From: HGM04593 sp045613945
GTDB taxonomy: Bacteria; Bacteroidota; Bacteroidia; Bacteroidales; Bacteroidaceae
NCBI GenBank assembly: GCA_045613945.1
Contig: JAZLBZ010000087.1
Span: forward strand, 1 to 6,846
Reading direction: 5' to 3'
Length of the DNA: 6,846 nt
The notes beneath the pieces are model-generated. The model was not told the origin of the DNA. It made no database searches and saw only the letters and a list, made by a program, of their open reading frames with translations. Positions 1 to 6,219 of this stretch are shown in pieces; position 1 is the first letter of the stretch; each line of letters opens with the position of its first letter. The translations under genes were made by a program, and so were the position numbers.

Positions 1-24
1 GCCAGGATCAAACTCTTCGTTGTA
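1..24 (-). rRNA. rrs: 16S rRNA, 5' end only (partial)
   Basis: Read on the minus strand, positions 18 to 1 give GAAGAGTTTGATCCTGGC, the near-universal start of bacterial 16S rRNA (the site of the 27F primer). Aligning the GAAGAGTTTG core with E. coli 16S puts the mature 5' end near position 23-24. Only the first two dozen bases are present; the gene continues leftward out of the window. It is read away from the large protein gene at 573, so the two are divergent. Identity is certain from the motif; the exact mature end is inferred by alignment from memory. Confidence 0.95.
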
Positions 25-35
25 AATTATCTCTG

Positions 36-51
36 TAATGCCGAAGCATTA
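36..51 (-). other. UUCG tetraloop hairpin just upstream of 16S
   Basis: On the minus-strand RNA the sequence reads UAAUGC-UUCG-GCAUUA, a perfect 6-bp stem closed by C-G around a UUCG loop, a very stable tetraloop. It ends about a dozen bases before the mature 16S 5' end. There is no U-tract after it, so it is not a terminator. A role in folding or processing of the leader is inferred. Confidence 0.7.
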
Positions 52-126
52 TATAATCGTTTGTTTGTACTGGCCGGAATAAATTATTTCAAATTATTGA
101 CGGTTCGTTTTTCGTTCCTTACGCTT

Positions 127-153
127 CTTGCTTAATCAAAATAAATAAGCAAG
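127..153 (-). repeat. 8-bp inverted repeat in rRNA leader
   Basis: CTTGCTTA (127-134) is matched by TAAGCAAG (146-153) across an 11-nt A/T-rich loop, a perfect stem. It sits mid-leader and could form a local hairpin in the pre-rRNA or serve as part of a larger processing stem. The stem is visible directly; a role is not shown. Confidence 0.55.
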
Positions 154-245
154 GTTGTACTGCTTGTCTGTAATGGAATGTTGTCAAGGATCTATCGTCG
201 CTATCGCTCGCATTGCGTTACCGCGTTGCTTGCCGAAAGCGAGTG

Positions 246-276
246 CAAAGGTAAGGCAAATTTTGAAACTGACAAA
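246..276 (-). promoter_or_regulatory. rRNA operon promoter, Bacteroidetes type
   Basis: On the minus strand a TTTG (-33 element, 273-276) is followed after exactly 19 bp by TACCTTTG (246-253), a full match to the Bacteroidetes -7 consensus TAnnTTTG. Transcription would begin near 239-241 and run leftward through the leader into 16S. This is the best promoter match in the window, as expected for an rRNA operon, and it fits the sigma factor encoded at 5150-6013. The upstream side is extremely A/T-rich. Confidence 0.85.
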
Positions 277-420
277 CAAATTGAGAAGAAAAATTCAACT
301 ATTTTTAAACTTTTTTAAAAGATATCTAATTTTCAACAAGTTACAAAAACAACAAAAAAGCCCAAAAAACAAAAGAAAAAAGCATTTGTTTGTATAATTA
401 GAATTTTGTTACACCTAACG
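277..420. promoter_or_regulatory. A/T-tract region between divergent promoters
   Basis: Behind the rRNA -33 box, runs such as AAAAATT (289-295), ATTTTTAAA (301-309), TTTTTTAAAA (311-320) and AATTTT (328-333) lie roughly 10-15 bp apart. They are followed by a long A-rich stretch with scattered C (about 343-382). Roughly phased A/T tracts can bend DNA and act as UP-like activating elements for rRNA promoters. That role is inferred by analogy; no gene is seen here. Confidence 0.4.
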
Positions 421-509
421 ACTGCAGAAAAAGTGAACAAAAAATACAATTAATACCCTATTTGCACTAAAACTTCCAAACAAAAGATTATCAATCGCAT
501 ATTTTTACG

Positions 510-517
510 TACTTTTG
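510..517 (+). promoter_or_regulatory. candidate -7 element for the DUF5686 gene
   Basis: TACTTTTG matches TAnnTTTG exactly and would start a transcript around 522-525, leaving a leader of about 50 nt before the ATG at 573. No TTTG lies at the right distance upstream: the four bases 19 bp away are ATTA, two mismatches. The promoter is therefore probably weak or activator-dependent, if it is the true one. Confidence 0.45.
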
Positions 518-572
518 CAATCGCATTTCGAGAAAATGCATCCAACTATTTTTGCCGTAAGCAACAGGAATA

Positions 573-3158
573 ATGAAAAAAAGCATTCTATACCTATTAT
601 ATATATTACTAATCCTTATTCTCCCCACCACTCTGGCTGCCCAGAGTGAAGACGAGAAGATGAGGATACACGGCAAAATCACTGACGCCTATACAAAAAA
701 GGCAATACCGTATGTTTCGGTAAAGATCAAGAACAGCCCTAATGGCAGCAGCAGCAATGACAGCGGAAACTTTTCGTTCTATTCGGTCGTTAGCAAGGAC
801 ACTTTGATTATATCGAGCCTGGGATATGACGAGATGAGCATCCCCATTACAGCAACGACTAAGATGCCGCTCAAGATTAGCTTGAAGCAAACAGACTATG
901 ACTTGCCCGAGGTTGTCATAAAGCCACAAAAAGAGAAATACAGCAAAAAGAACAACCCCGCAGTGGAGTTGGCCCGCAGACTCATTGAGCGGCGCAACAA
1001 CAACTCGCCACTGAGCAAGGAGTTCTACTGTCGCGAGAGACACGAGAAACTGAATATTGCGCTCAACGACTTTGACACATCAAACGGCAATCCCTTTGGA
1101 AAGAACTTCAAGTTCATTGAGGAGTACATTGACACATCGCACATCACCGGCAAGCCGATACTGCACATCTCGGCACGCGAACTGATTGCCACCGACTACC
1201 ATCGTAACAAGCCCGAACGCAGCAGACGCCACATCAAGGCACGCCGCCGCAACGGAATTGACGACATCTTCTCAACAGGAGAGATTGAGGCGTTGTATGA
1301 GGAGATATTCAAGGATGTCGACATATTCCAGGACAACATCTCGCTTTTCAACAGCAAATTCGTGAGCCCGCTATCCAAGTTGGGCCCCACATTCTATCGC
1401 TACTACATAATGGACACCATCCAGGTAGATGGCGACACCTGCGTTGCCCTTGCCTTTAGCCCTTTCAACGTGGAATCCTACGGTTTCACCGGCCACATAT
1501 ATGTCACAAACGACACGACGCTGTTCATAAAGAAGGTTGAGATGAACACCCCGCACGAGATAAGCATGAACTTTGTTGAGACATTGGACATCCGACAGGA
1601 GTTCAAGCGCACAGACGACGGCACCCGCCTGCTGGAGAAGGAGACGCTCACTGCCGAACTGAAAGTTGTCAATGCCCTCACCGGTTTCTATGCCAACCGC
1701 GAAGTCGTGTACCGCGACCACAGTTTCCAGAGCAACGAGTTTGCCGAGCGTATACTCAGCAGCCCTGCCGAGGTAATTGAGGATGACAACTCCATGAGCA
1801 AGAGCGACGAATACTGGGGAGAGCACGGGTTCAACCAAGTGAGCAAGAAGGAGCGCTCTGTGGGCGACCTGATGAAGGCACTACGCGCCAACCCCTTCTA
1901 CTACTGGACAGAGAAGTGCGTATCGTTCCTCTTCACCGGCTGGGTGCCCATAAAGAAAGTAAACCCGCCACTGTTCTATGGCCCTGTAAACACCACTGTG
2001 AGCCACAACGGGCTCGAGGGATGGCGACTGCGCACCGGTGCAATGACATCGGCCTACCTGAACCCATATCTTTTTGGCAAGTTCTACGTAGCATACGGCT
2101 TTGACGACCACAAATGGAAATATATGGGTGAAATGGAGTACTCTTTCAAGAAGAAAAAAGAACACCCCAACGAATTCCCCATCCACTCGCTACGCCTGCG
2201 CTACGAGAGCGACATCTACCAGTATGGACAGAACTATCTCTACACCAACAAAGACAACCTTTTCATAAGCCTCAAGAGACAGGATGACGACAAGATTGGT
2301 TATGTGCGAAAGGCCGAACTGACATACACGAAGGAATTCTACAACCACTTCTCGTTCGACATAACCATGCGCCACAGAACAGACATCGCCAGCCGCTTTA
2401 TTCCATTTGAGCGCACACAAACCACAGACGGGGTTACCACAAGCACGTTCGTGAACGATGTCACACGCGCCGAGATTGAAGTCGGACTTCGCTATGCACC
2501 AAAAGAGAAGTTCATGCAAACCAAGTGGGACCGCAACTCAGTAACCCCCGAGCACCCGGTATTCACACTATCGCACAGGGCAGGTTTCAAAGGCATTCTT
2601 GGCAGCGAGTTCAACTACCACCACACCGAGTTTGGTTTCTACAAACGATTCTGGTTCTCGGCATTCGGCTACACCGATTGCATAATAAAGGCAGGCAAGG
2701 TATGGAACAAGGTACCCTACCCCATGCTCATAATCCCTAACGCCAACCTCTCCTACACCATTCAGCGCGAATCGTACTCATTGATGAACGCAATGGAGTT
2801 CTTCAACGACGAGTATGCATCGTGGGATTTGACATATAACATGAATGGACTAATATTCAACCGAATACCATACATCAGCAAACTCAACTTGCGCGAGATG
2901 CTATCGTTCCGAGGAATGTTCGGACACCTAACCCAAAAGAACCGCCCCGACCCGCTCAACAGCGGCGAACTTTTCACATTCCCTTACGAGAACTACGAGC
3001 AGCATTATCTTGGCACAATGCCATACATGGAGGTTGGTGTGGGAATAGCAAACATCTTCAAGGTGCTGCGTGTTGACTACGTACACAGGCTCACCTACCG
3101 CAACCTGCCCAACATTGACAAATGGGGCATACGCATACAGTTCCACGTACAGTTCTAG
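573..3158 (+). CDS. DUF5686 outer-membrane protein with carboxypeptidase-regulatory-like domain
   Basis: An 861-residue exported protein. Residues 1-23 are a Sec signal peptide (MKK, a long Leu/Ile core, then LAA before Gln24). Residues about 30-105 form a CarboxypepD_reg-like beta-sandwich, with the typical GKITDAYTKKAIPYVSV opening and a DTLIISSLGYDE segment, as found at the N-terminus of many Bacteroidetes outer-membrane proteins. A linker with LPEVVIKP leads to the DUF5686 signature YSKKNNPAVELARRLIERRN (about 123-142). The remainder is rich in alternating aromatic/polar strands and ends in FHVQF with a terminal Phe, as expected for an outer-membrane beta-barrel. There is no TonB plug domain, so it is not a SusC-type transporter. 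Length is normal for the family, whose function is unknown. The gene stands alone, divergent from the rRNA operon and convergent with the peptidase operon. The ATG at 573 is chosen because it starts the signal peptide; there is no clear Shine-Dalgarno. Family assignment is from memory of its motifs. Confidence 0.9.
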   Translation: MKKSILYLLYILLILILPTTLAAQSEDEKMRIHGKITDAYTKKAIPYVSVKIKNSPNGSSSNDSGNFSFYSVVSKDTLIISSLGYDEMSIPITATTKMPLKISLKQTDYDLPEVVIKPQKEKYSKKNNPAVELARRLIERRNNNSPLSKEFYCRERHEKLNIALNDFDTSNGNPFGKNFKFIEEYIDTSHITGKPILHISARELIATDYHRNKPERSRRHIKARRRNGIDDIFSTGEIEALYEEIFKDVDIFQDNISLFNSKFVSPLSKLGPTFYRYYIMDTIQVDGDTCVALAFSPFNVESYGFTGHIYVTNDTTLFIKKVEMNTPHEISMNFVETLDIRQEFKRTDDGTRLLEKETLTAELKVVNALTGFYANREVVYRDHSFQSNEFAERILSSPAEVIEDDNSMSKSDEYWGEHGFNQVSKKERSVGDLMKALRANPFYYWTEKCVSFLFTGWVPIKKVNPPLFYGPVNTTVSHNGLEGWRLRTGAMTSAYLNPYLFGKFYVAYGFDDHKWKYMGEMEYSFKKKKEHPNEFPIHSLRLRYESDIYQYGQNYLYTNKDNLFISLKRQDDDKIGYVRKAELTYTKEFYNHFSFDITMRHRTDIASRFIPFERTQTTDGVTTSTFVNDVTRAEIEVGLRYAPKEKFMQTKWDRNSVTPEHPVFTLSHRAGFKGILGSEFNYHHTEFGFYKRFWFSAFGYTDCIIKAGKVWNKVPYPMLIIPNANLSYTIQRESYSLMNAMEFFNDEYASWDLTYNMNGLIFNRIPYISKLNLREMLSFRGMFGHLTQKNRPDPLNSGELFTFPYENYEQHYLGTMPYMEVGVGIANIFKVLRVDYVHRLTYRNLPNIDKWGIRIQFHVQF

Positions 3159-3237
3159 TACAAGCTGCTGCAAGAAGTTGATTCAGGAATATTTGCTCTG
3201 GGTTGCGGATGACAGAGAAACAGTTCCAAAAGCCTAA

Positions 3238-3295
3238 AACTTTCAGTTTTCACTTTTCTCATTTCTGTTTTCACCTTTCAGCATTCACCTTCACG
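3238..3295. repeat. degenerate GTGAAA-type repeat between convergent genes
   Basis: Read on the minus strand, this segment is a run of imperfect 6-8 bp units such as GTGAAG, GTGAATGC, CTGAAAG and GTGAAAAC. GTGAAAAC occurs twice (minus strand of 3246-3253 and 3267-3274), as does CTGAAAG (3240-3246 and 3275-3281). It lies in the 139-bp gap between two converging genes. AAAACT-TTC-AGTTTT (3236-3250) could form a weak A/T-only hairpin, but no GC-rich terminator is present for either gene. Confidence 0.6.
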
Positions 3296-3297
3296 CA

Positions 3298-4518
3298 TTA
3301 CCAGCCGGCCTCGCTCCATCCCGCAGCAGAATACCACTCGGTAGTTGCGAAATCCTCATTCAACGCTACATTGCGGCTTGCCGTCTGTGGCATATACATA
3401 GACATGCCACAGTATAAAGAATCTACAGTGACATTCTTGTTCAGATAGGCCGAATACCAGCCGCCAGTGGTCACTGCATAAGGCACAGCAGCGTCTAGCG
3501 CCTCCTTCCATGCTGCATATTCACTCTCCGCAAGATACTTTTTCATCACCGCATTAGCATCATAGAAACAAGGCATAGAGCCATAAAGCCCGCGCACATT
3601 ACCGGGCAGGTAAGAAAAGACATCCGTGTAGTCACGTTTTTTAATGCTGTTGAAGTAAGTGCACACATTGGAATAGGAAACATCGGCAAGCCTTTGCATG
3701 GCAGGCATATATGCCGCCGACAGCACTACTCCCATTGAATTTCCATCATACGCAGCCTTGTAACTGTTGAGAATATCCGTAACGCCATCATTCGCAAAGA
3801 AAGCACCAACCACCGTCTCATACGGAGCGCCATCACCCGGAATCTCTGCCGGAGAGGCAATCACCCACTCTACCGCATTGCGCAGAGCGTAAGCAACCTC
3901 TACACCCTGCATGAAACAGGCATCAAACATAAGCCTGTTCACCCTCACAGGCAAGCGTACAAGCAATTCGGCCAGTTCCTTAATTTCAACAGCCTTTGTA
4001 GTGTAATCGCTATAATTGTTCTTGCCATTGTCAACTCCAATAGAGCGCATAGCAGCACGCCTTGCATAGTCGGGCAACCAGCCGTCACCATGCGACCACA
4101 TCACCAGGTCCAGGGTTTCAGTAGGATAATCTTTTAGAATACAATCCAGCACAGCACCCAATGCAGCAATGTCGCTTGAGCAGACATCTTCAGCAAAGAC
4201 CGGCAGCGCAACCTCTCCAGCCTCACCGTTGGTCAGGCGAAAATATTGAGTTAATCTTGGAGATTTATTGTCATCGACATAGACAAAAAGGCGGCAGTCC
4301 GACGGAACTGCAGGGACAGCCTCAAGAATCTCGGCAACATCGTACCCTGCAAAACTGTTCAGGGTATTCTCGGCCATCATATAAACAAGCAGCGTTGTGC
4401 GCGCCGTGTCACCCTTTTCAACAACATCAGGACACACAGGCGTGCTGTCTGGCAATTCGTCACACGACACAAGCATCACTAGCAGAAACAGCAACACCCC
4501 CGCACATCTAGCAAACAT
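3298..4518 (-). CDS. clostripain-family (C11) cysteine peptidase, lipoprotein
   Basis: Taken from the ATG at 4518, the product is 406 residues. Residues 1-19 are a lipoprotein signal peptide ending in the lipobox LVSC (Cys19), so it should be lipid-anchored on the cell envelope. The peptidase C11 domain follows: TTLLVYMMAENTL (41-53), the catalytic His in WSHGDGW (His143), and the catalytic Cys in FDACFMQGVEVAY (Cys201). Asp199 sits where the Arg/Lys-specificity Asp lies in characterised C11 enzymes. Basic residues between the catalytic pair (Arg153, Arg154, Arg158) are possible self-cleavage sites; this is inferred. The reading frame extends upstream to a TTG at 4563 that overlaps the TGA of the preceding gene (TTGA), but that adds 15 residues to an already complete signal peptide, so the ATG is preferred. 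It follows the small exported protein gene by 41 bp without a promoter in between, implying one operon. The substrate is unknown; both catalytic residues are intact. It ends in TAA. Confidence 0.9.
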   Translation of the reverse strand: MFARCAGVLLFLLVMLVSCDELPDSTPVCPDVVEKGDTARTTLLVYMMAENTLNSFAGYDVAEILEAVPAVPSDCRLFVYVDDNKSPRLTQYFRLTNGEAGEVALPVFAEDVCSSDIAALGAVLDCILKDYPTETLDLVMWSHGDGWLPDYARRAAMRSIGVDNGKNNYSDYTTKAVEIKELAELLVRLPVRVNRLMFDACFMQGVEVAYALRNAVEWVIASPAEIPGDGAPYETVVGAFFANDGVTDILNSYKAAYDGNSMGVVLSAAYMPAMQRLADVSYSNVCTYFNSIKKRDYTDVFSYLPGNVRGLYGSMPCFYDANAVMKKYLAESEYAAWKEALDAAVPYAVTTGGWYSAYLNKNVTVDSLYCGMSMYMPQTASRNVALNEDFATTEWYSAAGWSEAGW

Positions 4519-4559
4519 CTTGGCGGTAATGCATCTCACAGCCACAGCATTGCAACGAA

Positions 4560-4970
4560 TCAATGCTTTGTAAATTTGAACTTGTCACCAAGATAGCGCA
4601 CAGTCTTTCCCTGGCGCTCAACAAGCCTCTTCTTCACCTTCTGCTCCTTTTTCTCAAGTTTAGAGCGTTTCTCCGAGAAGAAAATAAACGACGTGCGGCC
4701 GGGCATGCCCTCCTCAAAACTCATATAGTCCTTCAGTTCATACGAGTACATATGACGGTTGGGCAAGAACTTGTTCTCAAGTACAGCACCCTCAACATGC
4801 TGTATTTCGGTAAAATATACAATAGAATCGGAGAATGAGATTGAGACACCCCACACATAGACATCCTTCTCAACCTTCTTTTCAGCCTCCTTCTTTTCAT
4901 CGTCCTTAGCAAAGACAACAGAAGGCAGCACCAGGCACAGGATAAAAAATATTGAAATAATCTTCTTCAT
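4560..4970 (-). CDS. small exported protein of unknown function
   Basis: A 136-residue protein from the ATG at 4970. Residues 1-21 are a Sec signal peptide (MKKIISIFFILCLVLPSVVFA) with no lipobox, so it is probably periplasmic or secreted. A Lys/Glu-rich stretch (22-36) precedes a folded-looking core (37-98) with DVYVWGVSISFSDSIVYFTE and a later FEEGMPGRTSFIFF segment. The tail is strongly basic and Lys-rich (100-136). I do not recognise a named family, though it resembles conserved hypothetical proteins of Bacteroidales. The frame is open to a GTG at 5015, but that lies upstream of the promoter's -7 box (4995-5002), which supports the ATG at 4970. It is first in an operon with the C11 peptidase gene, so a link to that enzyme, for example as substrate or partner, is possible but purely inferred. 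Confidence 0.8.
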   Translation of the reverse strand: MKKIISIFFILCLVLPSVVFAKDDEKKEAEKKVEKDVYVWGVSISFSDSIVYFTEIQHVEGAVLENKFLPNRHMYSYELKDYMSFEEGMPGRTSFIFFSEKRSKLEKKEQKVKKRLVERQGKTVRYLGDKFKFTKH

Positions 4971-4994
4971 ATCGGTCAAAAGCATAAATATCTG

Positions 4995-5025
4995 CAAAAA
5001 TAATGAAATCCTCACACTTCTAAAA
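4995..5025 (-). promoter_or_regulatory. promoter of the small-protein/C11 peptidase operon
   Basis: On the minus strand TATTTTTG (4995-5002) matches TAnnTTTG fully. TTTT lies 19 bp upstream (5022-5025), one mismatch from the TTTG -33 box. Transcription would begin near 4988, giving a leader of about 18 nt before the ATG at 4970. The site lies downstream of the sigma-factor terminator, which makes the operon an independent unit. Confidence 0.6.
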
Positions 5026-5107
5026 GTTTATCACAACTTTTAACAGCAACCTGCGTCATATAAACATGAACATCTCAACAAAATTGCAATTTACATCGTT
5101 CGGGGGC

Positions 5108-5141
5108 AAAAAAAAAATGAGCCGCAAGATCTTGCGGCTCA
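5108..5141 (-). terminator. intrinsic terminator of the sigma factor gene
   Basis: Positions 5118-5141 are a perfect 24-bp palindrome (arm TGAGCCGCAAGA), giving a GC-rich stem. On the minus strand it is followed at once by ten T residues (5117 to 5108). It starts 8 bases after the sigma factor stop codon. The T-run is clearly on the minus-strand side, so it serves the leftward gene; a weaker T-rich patch on the other side is inside that gene's 3' end. Confidence 0.93.
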
Positions 5142-5149
5142 AATTGTTT

Positions 5150-6013
5150 TTATCCCAAGTATGACTTCAGCAAACCGCTGCGCTTGTTCTGCTTCAAGCG
5201 GCGAATAGCCTTCTCCTTAATCTGGCGCACACGCTCGCGTGTCAACCCAAAACGGTCACCAATCTCCTCAAGCGTCATCTCCTGCATACCAATACCGAAG
5301 AACATCTGAATAATCTCCTTCTCGCGCTCGGTAAGCAATGTTGTCAGCGCACGGTCAATCTCACGCGACAAAGACTCGTTTACAAGCAAGTTGTCGGCCA
5401 TTGGAGAATCATCGTTCACCAGCACGTCGAGCAGACTATTATCCTCGCCATCAACAAAAGGAGCATCAACAGAGATGTGTCGGCCCGACACCTTCAGTGA
5501 ATCTACCACCTTATCAACCGGTAAGTCAAGTTGGTCTGCAAGTTCCTCGGCCGATGGACGGCGCTCATTCTCCTGCTCAAACTTTGAGAATGCCTTTGTT
5601 ATCTTATTCAACGAACCAACCTGGTTCAATGGCAAGCGCACGATACGTGCCTGCTCGGCAAGCGCCTGCAAAATAGACTGTCTAATCCACCAAACAGCGT
5701 AACTGATGAACTTAAAACCACGTGTCTCATCAAATTTCTCGGCAGCCTTAATCAAGCCCAAGTTGCCTTCATTAATCAAGTCGGGAAGGCTGAGTCCCTG
5801 GTTCTGGTACTGTTTAGCTACTGAAACCACAAAACGCAAGTTTGCACGCGTCAATTTCTCAAGTGCACGGCGGTCTCCCTTTCTGATTTTTTGTGCCAAC
5901 TCCACCTCTTCTTCTACGGTGATGAGTTCCTCGCGACCAATTTCCTGTAGGTACTTGTCAAGCGACGCGCTTTCGCGGTTTGTGATACTTTTGGTAATTT
6001 TTAATTGCCTCAT
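5150..6013 (-). CDS. rpoD: primary sigma factor RpoD/SigA (sigma-70 family)
   Basis: The product is 287 residues and directs RNA polymerase to the housekeeping promoters. Region 1.2 is at about 16-48 (SLDKYLQEIGREELIT). Region 2 spans about 49-118 and includes NLRFVVSVAKQY, DLINEGNLGLIKAAEKFD and the promoter-melting/-10-reading helix YAVWWIRQSI (105-114). Region 3 is at about 122-200. Region 4 is at about 217-282, with the helix-turn-helix LEEIGDRFGLTRERVRQIKE (248-267). Region 1.1 of proteobacterial RpoD is missing. That, and the length under 300 residues, is normal for the Bacteroidetes primary sigma factor (sigma-ABfr), which recognises TTTG/TAnnTTTG promoters like those in this window. 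It is a single-gene unit with its own terminator and a candidate promoter at 6092-6122. The ATG at 6013 fits the family's usual N-terminus (MRQLKITKSIT). Nothing is broken or missing. Confidence 0.97.
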   Translation of the reverse strand: MRQLKITKSITNRESASLDKYLQEIGREELITVEEEVELAQKIRKGDRRALEKLTRANLRFVVSVAKQYQNQGLSLPDLINEGNLGLIKAAEKFDETRGFKFISYAVWWIRQSILQALAEQARIVRLPLNQVGSLNKITKAFSKFEQENERRPSAEELADQLDLPVDKVVDSLKVSGRHISVDAPFVDGEDNSLLDVLVNDDSPMADNLLVNESLSREIDRALTTLLTEREKEIIQMFFGIGMQEMTLEEIGDRFGLTRERVRQIKEKAIRRLKQNKRSGLLKSYLG

Positions 6014-6055
6014 TTTGTTTTCCGATACGATTTTAATTCGCGAAATTACTAATAC

Positions 6056-6072
6056 TTTGTATTAAATACAAA
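6056..6072. repeat. palindrome in the rpoD leader
   Basis: TTTGTATT (6056-6063) and AATACAAA (6065-6072) form a perfect 8-bp inverted repeat with a single central base. It lies 43 bp upstream of the rpoD ATG and about 20 bp past the predicted -7 box, so it would be in the 5' leader. As DNA it looks like a dimeric operator; as RNA its one-base loop makes a full hairpin unlikely. Function is unproven. Confidence 0.5.
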
Positions 6073-6091
6073 TTTCACACGTTAAAGGTTA

Positions 6092-6122
6092 CAAAAATAA
6101 TTCAAAAAGACCGACTTTCACA
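6092..6122 (-). promoter_or_regulatory. candidate rpoD promoter
   Basis: On the minus strand TATTTTTG (6092-6099) matches TAnnTTTG. The four bases 19 bp upstream (6119-6122) read TGTG, one mismatch from TTTG; a perfect TTTG (6123-6126) is present at the less usual spacing of 23 bp. The start site would be near 6085, giving a leader of about 70 nt. Confidence 0.5.
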
Positions 6123-6163
6123 CAAAAACCTGATTTTTGGGGTGTATTGACCAATGTTATATC

Positions 6164-6185
6164 AAAAATATCACCACCGTGATAT
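6164..6185 (-). terminator. second terminator-like hairpin, leftward
   Basis: ATATCAC (6168-6174) and GTGATAT (6179-6185) form a perfect 7-bp stem with a 4-nt loop. On the minus strand it runs into five T residues (6168 to 6164, the first shared with the stem). It is A/T-rich and weaker than the neighbouring hairpin at 6195-6219, directly downstream of which it lies, so together they resemble tandem terminators. Confidence 0.4.
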
Positions 6186-6189
6186 ATAT

Positions 6190-6219
6190 AAAAAACAGGT
6201 GAAAGTAGAAAGCACCTGT
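6190..6219 (-). terminator. orphan leftward intrinsic terminator
   Basis: ACAGGTG (6195-6201) and CACCTGT (6213-6219) form a perfect 7-bp stem with an 11-nt loop. On the minus strand the hairpin is followed by a T-run (6195 to 6190), so it would stop transcription moving leftward. No leftward gene is recognisable to its right, where the only gene (rnpB) runs the other way. It lies about 90 bp upstream of the rpoD promoter and could shield it from read-through or end a small RNA. Confidence 0.6.

Larger units (their letters stand above)
25..239 (-). other. rRNA operon leader (pre-16S 5' region)
   Basis: This is the transcribed stretch between the rRNA promoter (246-276) and the 16S 5' end, about 215 nt. 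It holds a UUCG hairpin (36-51), an 8-bp inverted repeat (127-153), and two short motifs each present twice: CATTACAGA on the minus strand at 32-40 and 167-175, and CAGTACAA at 65-72 and 155-162. Leaders of this kind normally pair with sequence 3' of 16S to form the RNase III processing stem and bind antitermination factors; the partner sequence is outside the window, so this cannot be checked here. I see no credible protein: the open frame crossing it on the plus strand from 155 to 397 is Lys/Asn-rich, resembles nothing and runs antisense through the promoter. Confidence 0.75.

Noticed and set aside
155..397. 80-residue open frame on the plus strand near the rRNA promoter
   Set aside because: It runs antisense across the rRNA leader and promoter, has a low-complexity Lys/Asn/Gln tail from A-rich DNA, no family resemblance and no promoter.
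609..1043. Minus-strand frame of 144 residues, and other frames opposite the DUF5686 gene (for example 1371-1838)
   Set aside because: Shadow frames of a well-supported coding sequence; no start context, signal or family match.
3236..3250. AAAACT-TTC-AGTTTT as an intrinsic terminator
   Set aside because: The stem is only 6 bp and almost all A/T, so too weak to call; mentioned only under the repeat.
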